From: JAGVXD01 sp964554415
GTDB taxonomy: Archaea; Nanobdellota; Nanobdellia; Pacearchaeales; GW2011-AR1
Assembly (NCBI GenBank): GCA_964554415.1
Contig: CAZKON010000006.1
Span: 1 to 37,192 of the forward strand
Length of the DNA stretch: 37,192 bases
Reading direction: 5' to 3'
The notes beneath the pieces were generated by a model that ran no database searches, was not told the DNA's origin, and saw nothing but the letters and a program-made list of their open reading frames with translations. Positions 1 through 7,743 of this stretch are shown here, piece by piece. How positions within the stretch are numbered: position 1 is the stretch's first letter; each line of letters opens with the position of its first letter. Made by a program: the position numbers and the translations under genes.

Positions 1-72
1 AAAAATGCCGTTGCCTTGTCAAGAAGTATAGAAGTATTCATGGAAGAAAAAACAAAAAGAGAGGAAAAATGA
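1..72 (+). CDS. 3' end of an upstream gene cut by the window edge
   Basis: The first frame is open from base 1 and ends at TGA 70-72, giving a 23-residue tail (KNAVALSRSIEVFMEEK...). It overlaps the next start codon as ATGA, the same coupling used throughout this window, so it is probably the real end of a restriction-modification gene. The NAVALSRSI stretch faintly recalls the end of C5-cytosine methyltransferases, but it is too short to assign. Confidence 0.55.
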   Translation, partial: KNAVALSRSIEVFMEEKTKREEK

Positions 73-443
73 GCCAAGAACTTTTATCCGTAAGTCAAGC
101 ATCTCAATGGGCGAGTGATTATTTAGATAGACCAGTAACTACTTCTAATATTAGTTATCTAATCCAGTACGCAAAAATTAAGAAATATCTTGATGAAGAA
201 AAGAAAATAAAAGTTAATCTAAATGAATTAAAAGAGTATTATGATGAACATTTAGTAAAAAAACAAGAGTCGTGGAAAAGTCAGTTAGGGGAAGATTTAA
301 ACTGGGGGTTGTCTTTTTCGCATTTAAGGGAATCTGATACGACAAAGCACGTTCATAGACTACACCCATACAAGGGAAAGTTTATAATTAATTTAACATA
401 TAAATTAGAATTAAATAGGCGGGTTAAATTATGGAAAATATAA
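69..443 (+). pseudogene. N-terminal remnant of a DNA methyltransferase
   Basis: The first 60 residues look like a small helical DNA-binding region. They are followed by HLRESDTT...HRLHPYKGKFI, a motif seen near the start of DNA methyltransferases that continue with PQLVEYFLD and then DPFxGSGTT. Here the match stops right after GKFI. The last 18 residues come from AT-rich DNA with no methyltransferase character, and I found no continuation in other frames nearby. I read it as the leading fragment of a methyltransferase whose catalytic part was lost, although a short accessory protein cannot be excluded. It overlaps the complete methyltransferase downstream by 13 bases. Confidence 0.6.
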
Positions 444-1273
444 AAACAGAAATTTTGCTTGGAGATTCAAAAGAGATATTGAAAACAATGGAGTCTAATT
501 CAATAGATTTAATAGTTACTTCTCCCCCTTATGCAGATAGGCGAAAGAGTACTTATGGGGGCGTAGCACCTCAAAATTATGTCGATTGGTTTATCCCGAT
601 TAGTGAACAATTACTAAGGGTGTTAAAACCAACTGGAACGTTTATTTTAAACATAAAAGAGAAAGCAGATGGTGGTGAAAGAAATATTTATGTACTTGAA
701 CTTATACTATCTTTGCGTAAGCAAGGTTGGATTTGGACAGAAGAATTTATTTGGCACAAAAAAAATAGCTATCCAGGAAAGTGGCCTAATCGTTTTCGTG
801 ATTCATGGGAAAGAATTTTACAATTTAACAAGACTCGCAATTTTAAGATGTATCAAGAAGAAGTTATGGTGCCAATAGGTAATTGGGCAAATAAAAGATT
901 AAAAAAATTGAGTAAGAAAGATAAATTACGGGACATTTCTAAGAGTGGTAGTGGTTTCGGCAAAAACATTTCAAACTGGATAAATAAGACTAAAGTTTAT
1001 CCGACAAATGTGTTACAATTCGCGACTGTTTGCAATAATAAAAATCATAGTGCTGCTTTTCCAAAAGAATTACCTGAATGGTTCATTAAATTATTTACTA
1101 AAAAAAATGATTGGGTTTTAGACCCGTTTTTAGGTTCAGGCACCACGTCAGAAGTTGCACAGAGTATGGAACGTAACTCTGTTGGTATTGAAATAATTCC
1201 CAAATATATAAAAACAGTTAAAGAAAAGATAATAAATAGAGAGATTAGTTTAACTAATAAAATTTCATCATGA
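431..1273 (+). CDS. Type II DNA methyltransferase, beta class (N4-C or N6-A)
   Basis: This is an S-adenosylmethionine-dependent DNA amino-methyltransferase, the protective half of a type II restriction system. Catalytic motif IV TSPPY lies at about residues 31-35, and the SAM-binding motif DPFLGSGTT lies near the C-terminus (about 236-244). That order defines the beta class. The middle carries the target-recognition part and is rich in Lys and Trp. At 280 residues the length is normal for the class. The next gene, the endonuclease, starts at 1270 and overlaps by ATGA, so both come from one mRNA. The exact base methylated and the target site cannot be read from the sequence. Confidence 0.88.
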   Translation: MENIKTEILLGDSKEILKTMESNSIDLIVTSPPYADRRKSTYGGVAPQNYVDWFIPISEQLLRVLKPTGTFILNIKEKADGGERNIYVLELILSLRKQGWIWTEEFIWHKKNSYPGKWPNRFRDSWERILQFNKTRNFKMYQEEVMVPIGNWANKRLKKLSKKDKLRDISKSGSGFGKNISNWINKTKVYPTNVLQFATVCNNKNHSAAFPKELPEWFIKLFTKKNDWVLDPFLGSGTTSEVAQSMERNSVGIEIIPKYIKTVKEKIINREISLTNKISS

Positions 1274-2031
1274 AAAAGCTAAACTTGAAACAGGTTTATG
1301 AATATGTTGAAGCAAATATATTTACTTTTCATAAACGGAGACTTGATTATGTTCAAAATAAAGTGGATTTATTAAAAATATTGAAACAGAAAAATCCTTA
1401 TATTTTTAGAGCAAAAAATATTACGACTGCACAAGATTTAATTAAAGGTTTTCTTGACGCCTTTTTACAATCACAAGAGGAAACACTTTTTGGGAATTTT
1501 ATTGAAGGTTTAGCTATCTTTGTCTGCGATAAGGTCTATGGAGCAAAGAAATCAGAATTAACAGGAATTGATCTTGAATTTGAAAAGGATGGAACTATTT
1601 ATATTATAGAAATAAAGGCAGGATGGAACTGGGGAAATTCAAGTCAGATTAAACAATTAAGGGTTAATTTTGAAAATGCAAAAAAAATAATAAATGAAAA
1701 AACAAATAAGGAAGTTGTTGCGATTAATGGTTGTTGTTTTGGTAAAGATATTCATCCAGATAAAAAAGGTTATTTAAAATTGTGTGGGCAACAATTTTGG
1801 GAATTAATTTCAGGCGATTCTGAATTATACATTAAAATTATAGAACCTATTGGTCATAAATCAAAACAAAAAAATGAAGAATTTATGGAAAGTTACTCGC
1901 AGATTATAAACAAATTAACTCTTGAATTTTCACAAAAATTTTGTGATAATGGAAAAATAAATTGGGAAAAATTAGTTAGGTATAATTCAGGATTTGAGAA
2001 AATCAAGAGGCAAGACCATGATAGAAAATAA
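1270..2031 (+). CDS. Type II restriction endonuclease, PmeII family
   Basis: This endonuclease partners the methyltransferase just upstream. The protein matches the PmeII family from memory across its length: an N-terminal FHKRRLDYVQ block, KNPYIFRAKN, EETLFGNFIEGLAIF, then the nuclease core GIDLEF followed by YIIEIKAGWNWGNSSQI (a PD-(D/E)xK-type Asp, Glu, Lys set around residues 98-120), VAINGCCFG, KLCGQQFWE and the C-terminal NEEFMESYSQIINK. The 253-residue length is full, with no frameshift. Translation is coupled to the methyltransferase by ATGA. The cleavage site is unknown from sequence alone. Confidence 0.87.
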   Translation: MKKLNLKQVYEYVEANIFTFHKRRLDYVQNKVDLLKILKQKNPYIFRAKNITTAQDLIKGFLDAFLQSQEETLFGNFIEGLAIFVCDKVYGAKKSELTGIDLEFEKDGTIYIIEIKAGWNWGNSSQIKQLRVNFENAKKIINEKTNKEVVAINGCCFGKDIHPDKKGYLKLCGQQFWELISGDSELYIKIIEPIGHKSKQKNEEFMESYSQIINKLTLEFSQKFCDNGKINWEKLVRYNSGFEKIKRQDHDRK

Positions 2032-2215
2032 AAAAGAGGAAGAAAATATTTTTTCTGTAAGTTTGGAGAACCTACAACAGGAAGCGATGCGGATTATTGG
2101 AAGGAGATTAAACGATGAAGAAATTTACAAAGCATCAAAAGGAATTGAAGCTGGTTTGTCTTTTGATATAGAAACTGTTTTTGCTACGGCTATTGATGAA
2201 GCTGTTGAGAATTAA
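2018..2215 (+). CDS. Small acidic protein at the end of the RM operon
   Basis: A 65-residue acidic helical protein of unknown function. I chose ATG 2018, which has an AAGAGG ribosome-binding-like stretch 7 bases upstream, over the TTG at 1994. It overlaps the endonuclease end by 14 bases. The core LNDEEIYKASKGIEAGLSFD looks like a real folded domain rather than random sequence. Its 3' end overlaps by 26 bases the end of the truncated endonuclease on the other strand. It may be an accessory or regulatory protein of the RM unit, but nothing shows this directly. Confidence 0.55.
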   Translation: MIENKKEEENIFSVSLENLQQEAMRIIGRRLNDEEIYKASKGIEAGLSFDIETVFATAIDEAVEN

Positions 2216-2579
2216 TCAAAATCTCTTTTATTTCTTCTTCTTTATTTGCAGTTCCTGTTCCATTCTTTATTTCTTGAAGAATCTGGGAAATTACTGAGTT
2301 TTCTTCATTTGTAATCTCTCCCTCAACATCATAACCAGTTTTTACTTCATCGTAATGAGCTAATGCAACAATTTCAGAAATTTTTTCATAAACTGACATT
2401 CCCAAAGTTGTAGCTAATGAATGTATGAATGAATAAGAAGCTACCTTTTCAGAATCCTGCATAAGTTTGACCAAAAAAGGCATAGAAGTTGTTTCTCTTA
2501 CATATTTTGATAGTTTATCGTTTAGTTTTGACCTTAATAGTTCCTTAATTTCTTTAATTTGGTTTTGACTGAGTGTCAT
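2190..2579 (-). pseudogene. N-terminal half of a TdeIII-type restriction endonuclease
   Basis: The 129-residue product reads like the first part of TdeIII/MjaII-type type II endonucleases: TTSMPFLVKLMQDSEKVASYSFIHSLATTLGMSVYE is characteristic of that family as I know it. Family members are about twice as long and carry the catalytic PD-(D/E)xK core (IADFY...YFEIKT-like) after this point. Here the protein ends after GTGTANKEEEIKEIL plus eight unrelated residues, so the catalytic half is missing. It runs towards the PmeII-type system and collides with its 3' end, which suggests that the arrival of that system, or a deletion at the junction, removed the rest. It should have no cleavage activity. 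Confidence 0.78.
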
Positions 2580-2718
2580 CTTAATAAGAAAGATTGTCCT
2601 TTATTTATAAATGCTATTATTATTTTCGTTACCCGAAGCCCCCAATCTCTAAATCTGAAAAACAGAAAAATATTTTCAATTGTTCTCGAGCCCACAGAGT
2701 AATATGTAGCCTAACAAC

Positions 2719-2728
2719 GTATTTAAAG
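2719..2728 (+). promoter_or_regulatory. TATA box of the RNase J gene
   Basis: GTATTTAAAG is centred about 26 bases before ATG 2749, the spacing expected of an archaeal TATA box when transcription begins at the start codon (leaderless mRNA). Confidence 0.7.
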
Positions 2729-2748
2729 CACCCTCTCTTATCTTTTAC

Positions 2749-4080
2749 ATGAAGATTCATGCAGTGGGGGGTTATGACGAGGTGGGTAAAAATATGACCG
2801 CGCTTGAAATTGGTGAGGATGTGATTTTATTTGACGCAGGGTTGCATTTACCTGCAATTGTCGGAGTTTCCGAACGTGAGAAAGTAAAGACTGAAAAGGG
2901 TATGCGCGCACTTGGTGCATTGCCAGATGACACTTACCTTGAGCGTAGTGGATTAAGAAACAAGGTCCGCGCACTAATTGTTTCACATGCTCATCTCGAT
3001 CACGTCGGAGGCGTGCCTTACATTGCACCAAGATATGACGCAGGTGTTATAGGTACTCCATTTACGACAGAAGTGCTAAAAGTGCTAATGGCTGATTCAA
3101 ACCAGAAGATTCCTAATCGAATCGTCACAGTTCCTGTTGATGGAACTTACACTGTCCAAGGCAAAAATGCTTACAAGATAGAGTTGATAAACATAACTCA
3201 TTCGACAATTCAGAGCGCAATGGTCGCTGTGCACACGCCGCAGGGAGTCATTCTCTATGCAAATGATTACAAACTGGATAATGCTCCTGTTTTTGGCAGT
3301 AAGCCGAACTATCGGCGCATCCGCGAGATTGCACAAATCGGTGTTAAGGCACTTATAGTAGACTGCTTGTACGCACCAGATGATAGAAAAACTCCTTCTG
3401 AGAAAATTGCAAAGGGTTTGTTGGAAGATGTCTTCTTTACGACAGATAATCACAATTCAGGGATGATAATCACCACATTCTCATCTCACATTGCTCGTTT
3501 GAAGACCATCACTGAGTTAGGCAGAAGACTTCGGCGCGAGGTCGTCTTCGTGGGCAGAAGTTTAAGCAAGTATGTCACTGCCGCACAAAATATAGGCCAA
3601 GCTCCGTTCAGGAGAGATATACAGCTGCTCACATACAAAAAACAGATGGAGCGTGTCCTCCATCGTATAAACAAGAACAAAAAGCACTATCTGGTTGTTT
3701 GCACAGGTCATCAGGGAGAGCCAGGTTCTATTCTGGATCGTATTTCACGTAACCAGTTTCCACTGACAATTAATTCAGATGATCATATAATTTTTTCATC
3801 AAAAACCATTCCAACACCTATAAACGAGGCGAATCGGCTGGAGCTTGAGCGCCGTCTTAGGAAACATCATGTACGTATCTTTGACAATGTACATGTAAGT
3901 GGACACGGAGGACGCGAGGACTTGCGTGATCTCATCAAGTTAACTCAGCCAGAGCATATAATTCCTTCTCATGGCGAAGAAGCAAAGCGGAAAGCCGGCG
4001 CAACCCTCGCCATGGAAATGGGATATAGTTTAAATAAGACAGTGCATTTAATTTCAAACGCTCAGGTAGTGGACATATGA
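2749..4080 (+). CDS. rnj: Archaeal RNase J (beta-CASP exoribonuclease)
   Basis: This is a metallo-beta-lactamase/beta-CASP ribonuclease, in archaea a 5'-3' exonuclease acting in cytoplasmic mRNA and rRNA decay. The zinc motif HAHLDH is at residues 80-85. A further metal Asp sits in YANDYKLD near residue 172. The beta-CASP part follows (FVGRSLSKY, VCTGHQGEPGS, IIFSSKTIP). The C-terminus has HVSGHGGREDL and IIPSHGE, which supply the last ligands. The 443-residue length is normal for aRNase J, and the protein starts directly with the lactamase fold. It is first in an overlapping run with two membrane proteins and a methyltransferase. Confidence 0.93.
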   Translation: MKIHAVGGYDEVGKNMTALEIGEDVILFDAGLHLPAIVGVSEREKVKTEKGMRALGALPDDTYLERSGLRNKVRALIVSHAHLDHVGGVPYIAPRYDAGVIGTPFTTEVLKVLMADSNQKIPNRIVTVPVDGTYTVQGKNAYKIELINITHSTIQSAMVAVHTPQGVILYANDYKLDNAPVFGSKPNYRRIREIAQIGVKALIVDCLYAPDDRKTPSEKIAKGLLEDVFFTTDNHNSGMIITTFSSHIARLKTITELGRRLRREVVFVGRSLSKYVTAAQNIGQAPFRRDIQLLTYKKQMERVLHRINKNKKHYLVVCTGHQGEPGSILDRISRNQFPLTINSDDHIIFSSKTIPTPINEANRLELERRLRKHHVRIFDNVHVSGHGGREDLRDLIKLTQPEHIIPSHGEEAKRKAGATLAMEMGYSLNKTVHLISNAQVVDI

Positions 4081-4511
4081 AAGAAGAAATAATTGGAGGT
4101 CTGCGGAACGCGTTAGATCGCAATGAAACAATAGAAAAAGCTATGCAGACTTTTATCAATGCAGGATATAGCGCAACAGAAGTGCGCGAAGCTGCGAGTA
4201 TGATAAATCCAAGTGCTACTGGCATGCTATATGGGGAACCAAGCACGAAGCCTGCTTCTCAACCCTCTGCAGCCCAGCCAGCTCAACTCTCAGCTCAGGC
4301 AAGTAAGTCAGTTACACTTCCAAAACAACAGGCACAGGCAAACCCTCCAGTCGCAGCCACTCTTGCCTTGACGAACGTAGCAAGTCCTGCTCAGCAAAAC
4401 AAAGGAAGAAAAACCGCAATTATCTTGGCAGTTATCCTGATTATTTTAGTAATAGCTCTCGGGGTAACTATTTTCTTCTCTGGAAGCATTCTTAATATGT
4501 TTTCCTCATGA
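4077..4511 (+). CDS. Tail-anchored protein with N-terminal helical domain
   Basis: The first 47 residues form a two-helix unit (EEIIGGLRNALDRNETIEKAMQ..., then YSATEVREAASMI), a domain style common in DPANN membrane proteins. A low-complexity Pro/Ala/Gln/Ser linker of about 60 residues follows, then one strong membrane helix (about 114-138, TAIILAVILIILVIALGVTIFF). The short tail would lie outside and the N-terminal domain in the cytoplasm. The ATGA overlap with RNase J suggests co-translation. The function is unknown; anchoring of a helical binding domain to the membrane is an inference. Confidence 0.8.
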   Translation: MKEEIIGGLRNALDRNETIEKAMQTFINAGYSATEVREAASMINPSATGMLYGEPSTKPASQPSAAQPAQLSAQASKSVTLPKQQAQANPPVAATLALTNVASPAQQNKGRKTAIILAVILIILVIALGVTIFFSGSILNMFSS

Positions 4512-5404
4512 CAAGCTCAAAATCAAAAGCACGATGCGCACCACGGCTTAAAAGCCGTGGTTTGGGAGAGCGCTCGTGCTTTGGATGCTCAAGGAACAAC
4601 CGTCACCCTGAAGGGCGCGGTTTTCTGTCAAGTTCCTTGACATTACGAAATATAAAGAATTCCAGTCTGAAGTCGCAGAAAATAAATCTTCTCAGCATTG
4701 TTCGGGATGCATGCAAAGCATATGGAAGGAATCCGCAGATTCTCATTCCCGCACTCATGTTAATTCTTGCCATGTTCCTTATGCATGAACTTTCAGGCCT
4801 GATTCTTCCTTATCTTCAAACAACTGCCTCAAATGTTATTTGGTCATTGATTGCAACTCTTCTGCAGCTTGCGATTTTAGCTTATTGTTTTAGTGCAATT
4901 CTTGCGCTCTCTGCAAACATCATACAAGAAGACAAGAAATCATTCAGTCAGATTTTTACTATAGCATGGAAGCGCATGCTGACAATGTTTATTTTACTTT
5001 TATTTGCACTTATCATTTTCATGCTCTTGAATGCCTTGGCACTCACAGCTGGAAAATCTGCGCTAGCTTTTAATTCTTCTGCAGCTCTTGCGTCAGTTTT
5101 AGCTATTTGGATAATTGGATTTTTTGGATGTATAATCTTTCTCGCGTTTGCCAACGTGCTGTGCGTGACAGAAAATCTGAACGCTTTTGCAAGTGTTCGC
5201 GCAAGTGCGCATATAGTGATGAATAATTACCTGGTTGTGTCATTTCTTTCAATAGTTTTTTTCATAATATTATATTTCATAGAGCGATTTATCTCCGAAT
5301 TTCTTGCAGAGCTCATCAAATCTCTTGTTCTCCTGCCATATCTTGCTCTTTTCTTAGTTTATTTCATAAGGCAGGTACAAAAGAATGGTTTACATACCAG
5401 CTGA
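4508..5404 (+). CDS. Multi-pass membrane protein whose 5' end carries an inserted element
   Basis: From about residue 50 on this is a hydrophobic protein with around six membrane helices (PQILIPALMLILAMFLM, VIWSLIATLLQLAILAYCF, MFILLLFALIIFML and others), resembling DPANN glycerophosphoryl-diester-esterase-like or DUF7847-like membrane proteins; function unknown. The first 43 residues are odd (Arg, Cys and Gly rich) and are encoded exactly by an IS200/IS605-end-like structured element at 4528-4640. The ATG at 4508 overlaps the upstream stop as ATGA, so the original start was probably here and the element entered behind it without breaking the frame. An alternative start is TTG 4637, immediately after the element. 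Confidence 0.75.
   Translation: MTSSKSKARCAPRLKSRGLGERSCFGCSRNNRHPEGRGFLSSSLTLRNIKNSSLKSQKINLLSIVRDACKAYGRNPQILIPALMLILAMFLMHELSGLILPYLQTTASNVIWSLIATLLQLAILAYCFSAILALSANIIQEDKKSFSQIFTIAWKRMLTMFILLLFALIIFMLLNALALTAGKSALAFNSSAALASVLAIWIIGFFGCIIFLAFANVLCVTENLNAFASVRASAHIVMNNYLVVSFLSIVFFIILYFIERFISEFLAELIKSLVLLPYLALFLVYFIRQVQKNGLHTS
4528..4640 (+). mobile_element. IS200/IS605-end-like structured element inside a coding region
   Basis: Two compact folds lie back to back. The first has outer arms AGCACGA (4528-4534) and TCGTGCT (4574-4580) around a perfect 10-bp hairpin (4540-4549 with 4552-4561). The second has outer arms TCAAGGAAC (4589-4597) and GTTCCTTGA (4632-4640) around AACCG..CCC-TGAA-GGG..CGGTT (4598-4622), followed by TTTTCTGTCA. 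The CCCTGAAGGG...GGTTTTCT pattern is typical of right ends of archaeal IS605/TnpB elements. No transposase or TnpB is present, so this would be a non-autonomous derivative. It adds about 40 codons to the membrane protein gene. Confidence 0.6.
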
Positions 5405-5921
5405 AGATTCATACCTCTTCGCGCATGTTCTTGCCCGCTTTGTCAAGGGCAAGGCTGTTCTTGACATGGGCGCAGGCTCAGGAATATTAAGTGAATCTGC
5501 TTTAAATGCAGGAGCTTCATCTGTATGTTCTGTCGACATTGATCCAGAAGCAATAGAACTTCTCAGATTGAAGCGTCTCATCGCAATTGAGTCAGACCTT
5601 TTTGAAAAAGTTTCAGGTCTTTTTGATGTAATCTTATGCAACGCTCCCTATCTCCCTGAAGATTCCAGGGAAGGCGCAGAAGGGAAAGTTGCAATAGTCG
5701 GCGGAAAGCGCGGAGACGAGTTAATTCTGCACTTTCTTAAGCAGGCGCAGAAACATCTATCTCCCAATGGCTGCATCCTTCTCCTCCTCTCCTCGCTTAC
5801 TCCAAAGGTACACATTCTCGCATTGCTAAAAAAGCAGAAGATGAAACATGAGGTTGTTGCCGAAAAGAGATTGTTTTTTGAGACGTTGGAGATTTGGGAG
5901 ATAAAATTCAATAACAGTTAA
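5385..5921 (+). CDS. HemK/Mtq2-like SAM-dependent methyltransferase
   Basis: A class I methyltransferase of the archaeal HemK-related group, whose known members modify a glutamine in release factor aRF1. IPAEDSYLF at the N-terminus is typical. The SAM site LDMGAGSG is at 26-33, the acidic ribose-binding Asp at about 51 (SVDIDPEA), and the catalytic motif is NAPYLP (86-91) where the family usually has NPPY. The change of the first Pro to Ala is unusual but sits between the conserved Asn and Pro-Tyr. At 178 residues it lacks any N-terminal substrate domain, as expected for archaea. It overlaps the membrane protein gene by 20 bases. Confidence 0.82.
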   Translation: MVYIPAEDSYLFAHVLARFVKGKAVLDMGAGSGILSESALNAGASSVCSVDIDPEAIELLRLKRLIAIESDLFEKVSGLFDVILCNAPYLPEDSREGAEGKVAIVGGKRGDELILHFLKQAQKHLSPNGCILLLLSSLTPKVHILALLKKQKMKHEVVAEKRLFFETLEIWEIKFNNS

Positions 5922-5929
5922 TTATTAGT

Positions 5930-6050
5930 ATAGAGGACTTTGAAACACCAAGAACAGAAGTTCTTGGTGTCTCGAGGCGCTCAGAAATCATGGATTTCTG
6001 ACGACCTTTGAGGGACACCGAAATTGGATGGTCATTCAAAGCCCTCCTAT
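5930..6050 (+). repeat. Modular hairpin element A with inverted ends, 3' of the HemK-like gene
   Basis: The ends ATAGAGGACTTTGAA (5930-5944) and TTCAAAGCCCTCCTAT (6035-6050) are near-perfect inverted repeats. Inside are an 11-bp hairpin (5945-5955 with 5960-5970, loop AGAA) and a 9-bp hairpin (5981-5989 with 5993-6001, loop ATG). The same opening block occurs at 13146 and, in reverse, at 25824. The right half in reverse is about 75% identical to the start of the element at 11313. It begins 9 bases after the methyltransferase stop. Confidence 0.75.
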
Positions 6051-6169
6051 GAGAATATATTCTCTTCGCTTATCGGGACATTATCTGGGACATGAACAAG
6101 GATATCAGTAAAACAACAATAGAACTCAATCATATACTTTAGTTTAAAGCTTGCAGTTATAACCACAAG

Positions 6170-6179
6170 CTTTATAAAT
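6170..6179 (+). promoter_or_regulatory. TATA box of the AAA ATPase gene
   Basis: CTTTATAAAT is centred 25 bases upstream of ATG 6200, predicting a leaderless transcript. The rest of the gap after element A (6051-6169) shows no gene or clear fold. Confidence 0.65.
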
Positions 6180-6199
6180 TAGCATAGAGTTAAATAATC

Positions 6200-7474
6200 A
6201 TGGAAATAGAAATTTTAAAGAGAATCATAACAGAGCAAAGAGCAGAGCTCGAAGGAACATTTAAAGAATTTCCCATGATAGAAAGAAATAATCTTGAATA
6301 TGTAAAACCTTTTTTATCACACCCCAATATACTAGCTATTCTTGGAGTTAGAAGATCTGGAAAATCTATTTTTTCTGTGCTTCTAGCTAAAGCAATAAAA
6401 GAAAACTATACGTATATTAATTTTGATGATGAAAGATTAATAGGATTAAAAACAGAAGATTTAGATAAAATTCTACAGGCATTTTATGAGCTATATGACG
6501 AGATTCGTTTAATTATTCTTGATGAACCTCAAAATGTTAAGGGATGGGAGTTATTTGCTAACAGATTAAGAAGAACAAAAAAAGTAATAATAACAGGTAG
6601 CAATTCAAACCTTCTTTCAGGCGAATTGGCAACACATCTAACAGGAAGATATATAGATTTTACATTATATCCTCTTTCATTCAAAGAAATTTTAGATTTC
6701 AAACCCAATATTTATTTAATAGAAGATAGAACAAAAGTGCAAAAACAATTAGATAATTATCTAAATAGTAGTGGATTTCCAGAGTTAAGGAAGTTTGGTC
6801 CAAAAATTGTAGAAACAATTTATTCAGATATAATAAATAAAGATTGCCTAGACAGATATAATATTAAAAATAAAAAAACTTTTAAAGAAATTTCAAAATA
6901 CTTAACATCGAACTTTTCAAGCGAGTTTACTTACTCCAAACTATTACACATTTTTAATTTAAAAGATGTACACACTATCAAAAATTATGTGGACTATTTA
7001 AAGGAATCATTCTTAATAACAGTTATTGAAAGATTCTCGCCAAAATTAAAAAAACAAGTAATATCTCCTAAGAAAGTTTATGTTGTTGACCAAGGTATTT
7101 GTAATTTTTTAACCTTTAAACTATCAAAAGACAGCGGTAAAATACTTGAAAATATTATCTGCATAGAACTTTTAAGAAGAAGGGTTGTTGATTCAAGTTT
7201 AGAGATATATTACTGGAAGGATTATCAGCAAAATGAAGTCGACTTTGTAGTTAAACAAGGTCCAAAGATTAAAACATTAATACAGGTATGCCAGAACCTC
7301 TCTGAAAATGAAACAAAAGAAAGAGAAATAAGTGCGTTAATTAAAGCAAGCAAGGAATTGAGATGTAAAGAATTAGTTATAATTAGCAGGGACGAAGAAG
7401 GAATTGAGGAATTTGAAGGCAAAAAAATTAAGTTTATTCCATTGTGGAAATGGCTTTTAACAGATAATAACTAA
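6200..7474 (+). CDS. AAA-family ATPase with C-terminal DUF4143 domain
   Basis: A single-protein ATPase of the AAA_14/DUF4143 group, widespread in archaea and of unsettled function. Walker A is GVRRSGKS (49-56); Walker B is LIILDEPQ near 105-112, followed by WELFANRLRR. A sensor-like TGSNSNLLS and the typical RYIDFTLYPLSFKEI follow. The C-terminal DUF4143 part has VYVVDQGI and the nuclease-like YYWKDYQQNEVDFVV (Glu and Asp around 352-355), a remnant or active PD-(D/E)xK fold. The gene is AT-richer and uses more AGA/ATA codons than its neighbours, like the restriction genes, which suggests acquisition. It is flanked on both sides by structured non-coding DNA. Confidence 0.88.
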   Translation: MEIEILKRIITEQRAELEGTFKEFPMIERNNLEYVKPFLSHPNILAILGVRRSGKSIFSVLLAKAIKENYTYINFDDERLIGLKTEDLDKILQAFYELYDEIRLIILDEPQNVKGWELFANRLRRTKKVIITGSNSNLLSGELATHLTGRYIDFTLYPLSFKEILDFKPNIYLIEDRTKVQKQLDNYLNSSGFPELRKFGPKIVETIYSDIINKDCLDRYNIKNKKTFKEISKYLTSNFSSEFTYSKLLHIFNLKDVHTIKNYVDYLKESFLITVIERFSPKLKKQVISPKKVYVVDQGICNFLTFKLSKDSGKILENIICIELLRRRVVDSSLEIYYWKDYQQNEVDFVVKQGPKIKTLIQVCQNLSENETKEREISALIKASKELRCKELVIISRDEEGIEEFEGKKIKFIPLWKWLLTDNN

Positions 7475-7743
7475 AAGTTTAGTCGGTAGCGGTTCTTTAT
7501 TGTTCCCCAATACCCTAAGGTCTTGCTTTAGTGATAAAGCGTACATCTATTAACAGAAGAAACTTATCCATACTTCAATAAACGAGCGTCTGGTTGAGTA
7601 GATAATTATCTGACGTACGAATCAGCTTCTGTGCTTCAGTTTTCCTTTTGATGCATTATGCTCTTGGCATAGGGTTCTTCACAATCTAAATCAAAAGTGA
7701 ACCTTTACGTTCCAACCAGCGTAGGGACTTTATAGGTGTAAGA
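7475..7743. other. Gap with hairpin modules related to the repeat family
   Basis: No gene seen. It contains a 12-bp palindrome AGATAATTATCT (7600-7611), also present at 35420-35431. It also contains a small hairpin (TATGC..GCATA, about 7656-7670) followed by GGGTTCTTCAC (7672-7682), the same tail that follows the hairpin at 10248-10279. The AATACCC at 7510 may be a decayed copy of the AATACCCC motif. It lies between two genes that end towards each other. Confidence 0.5.
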
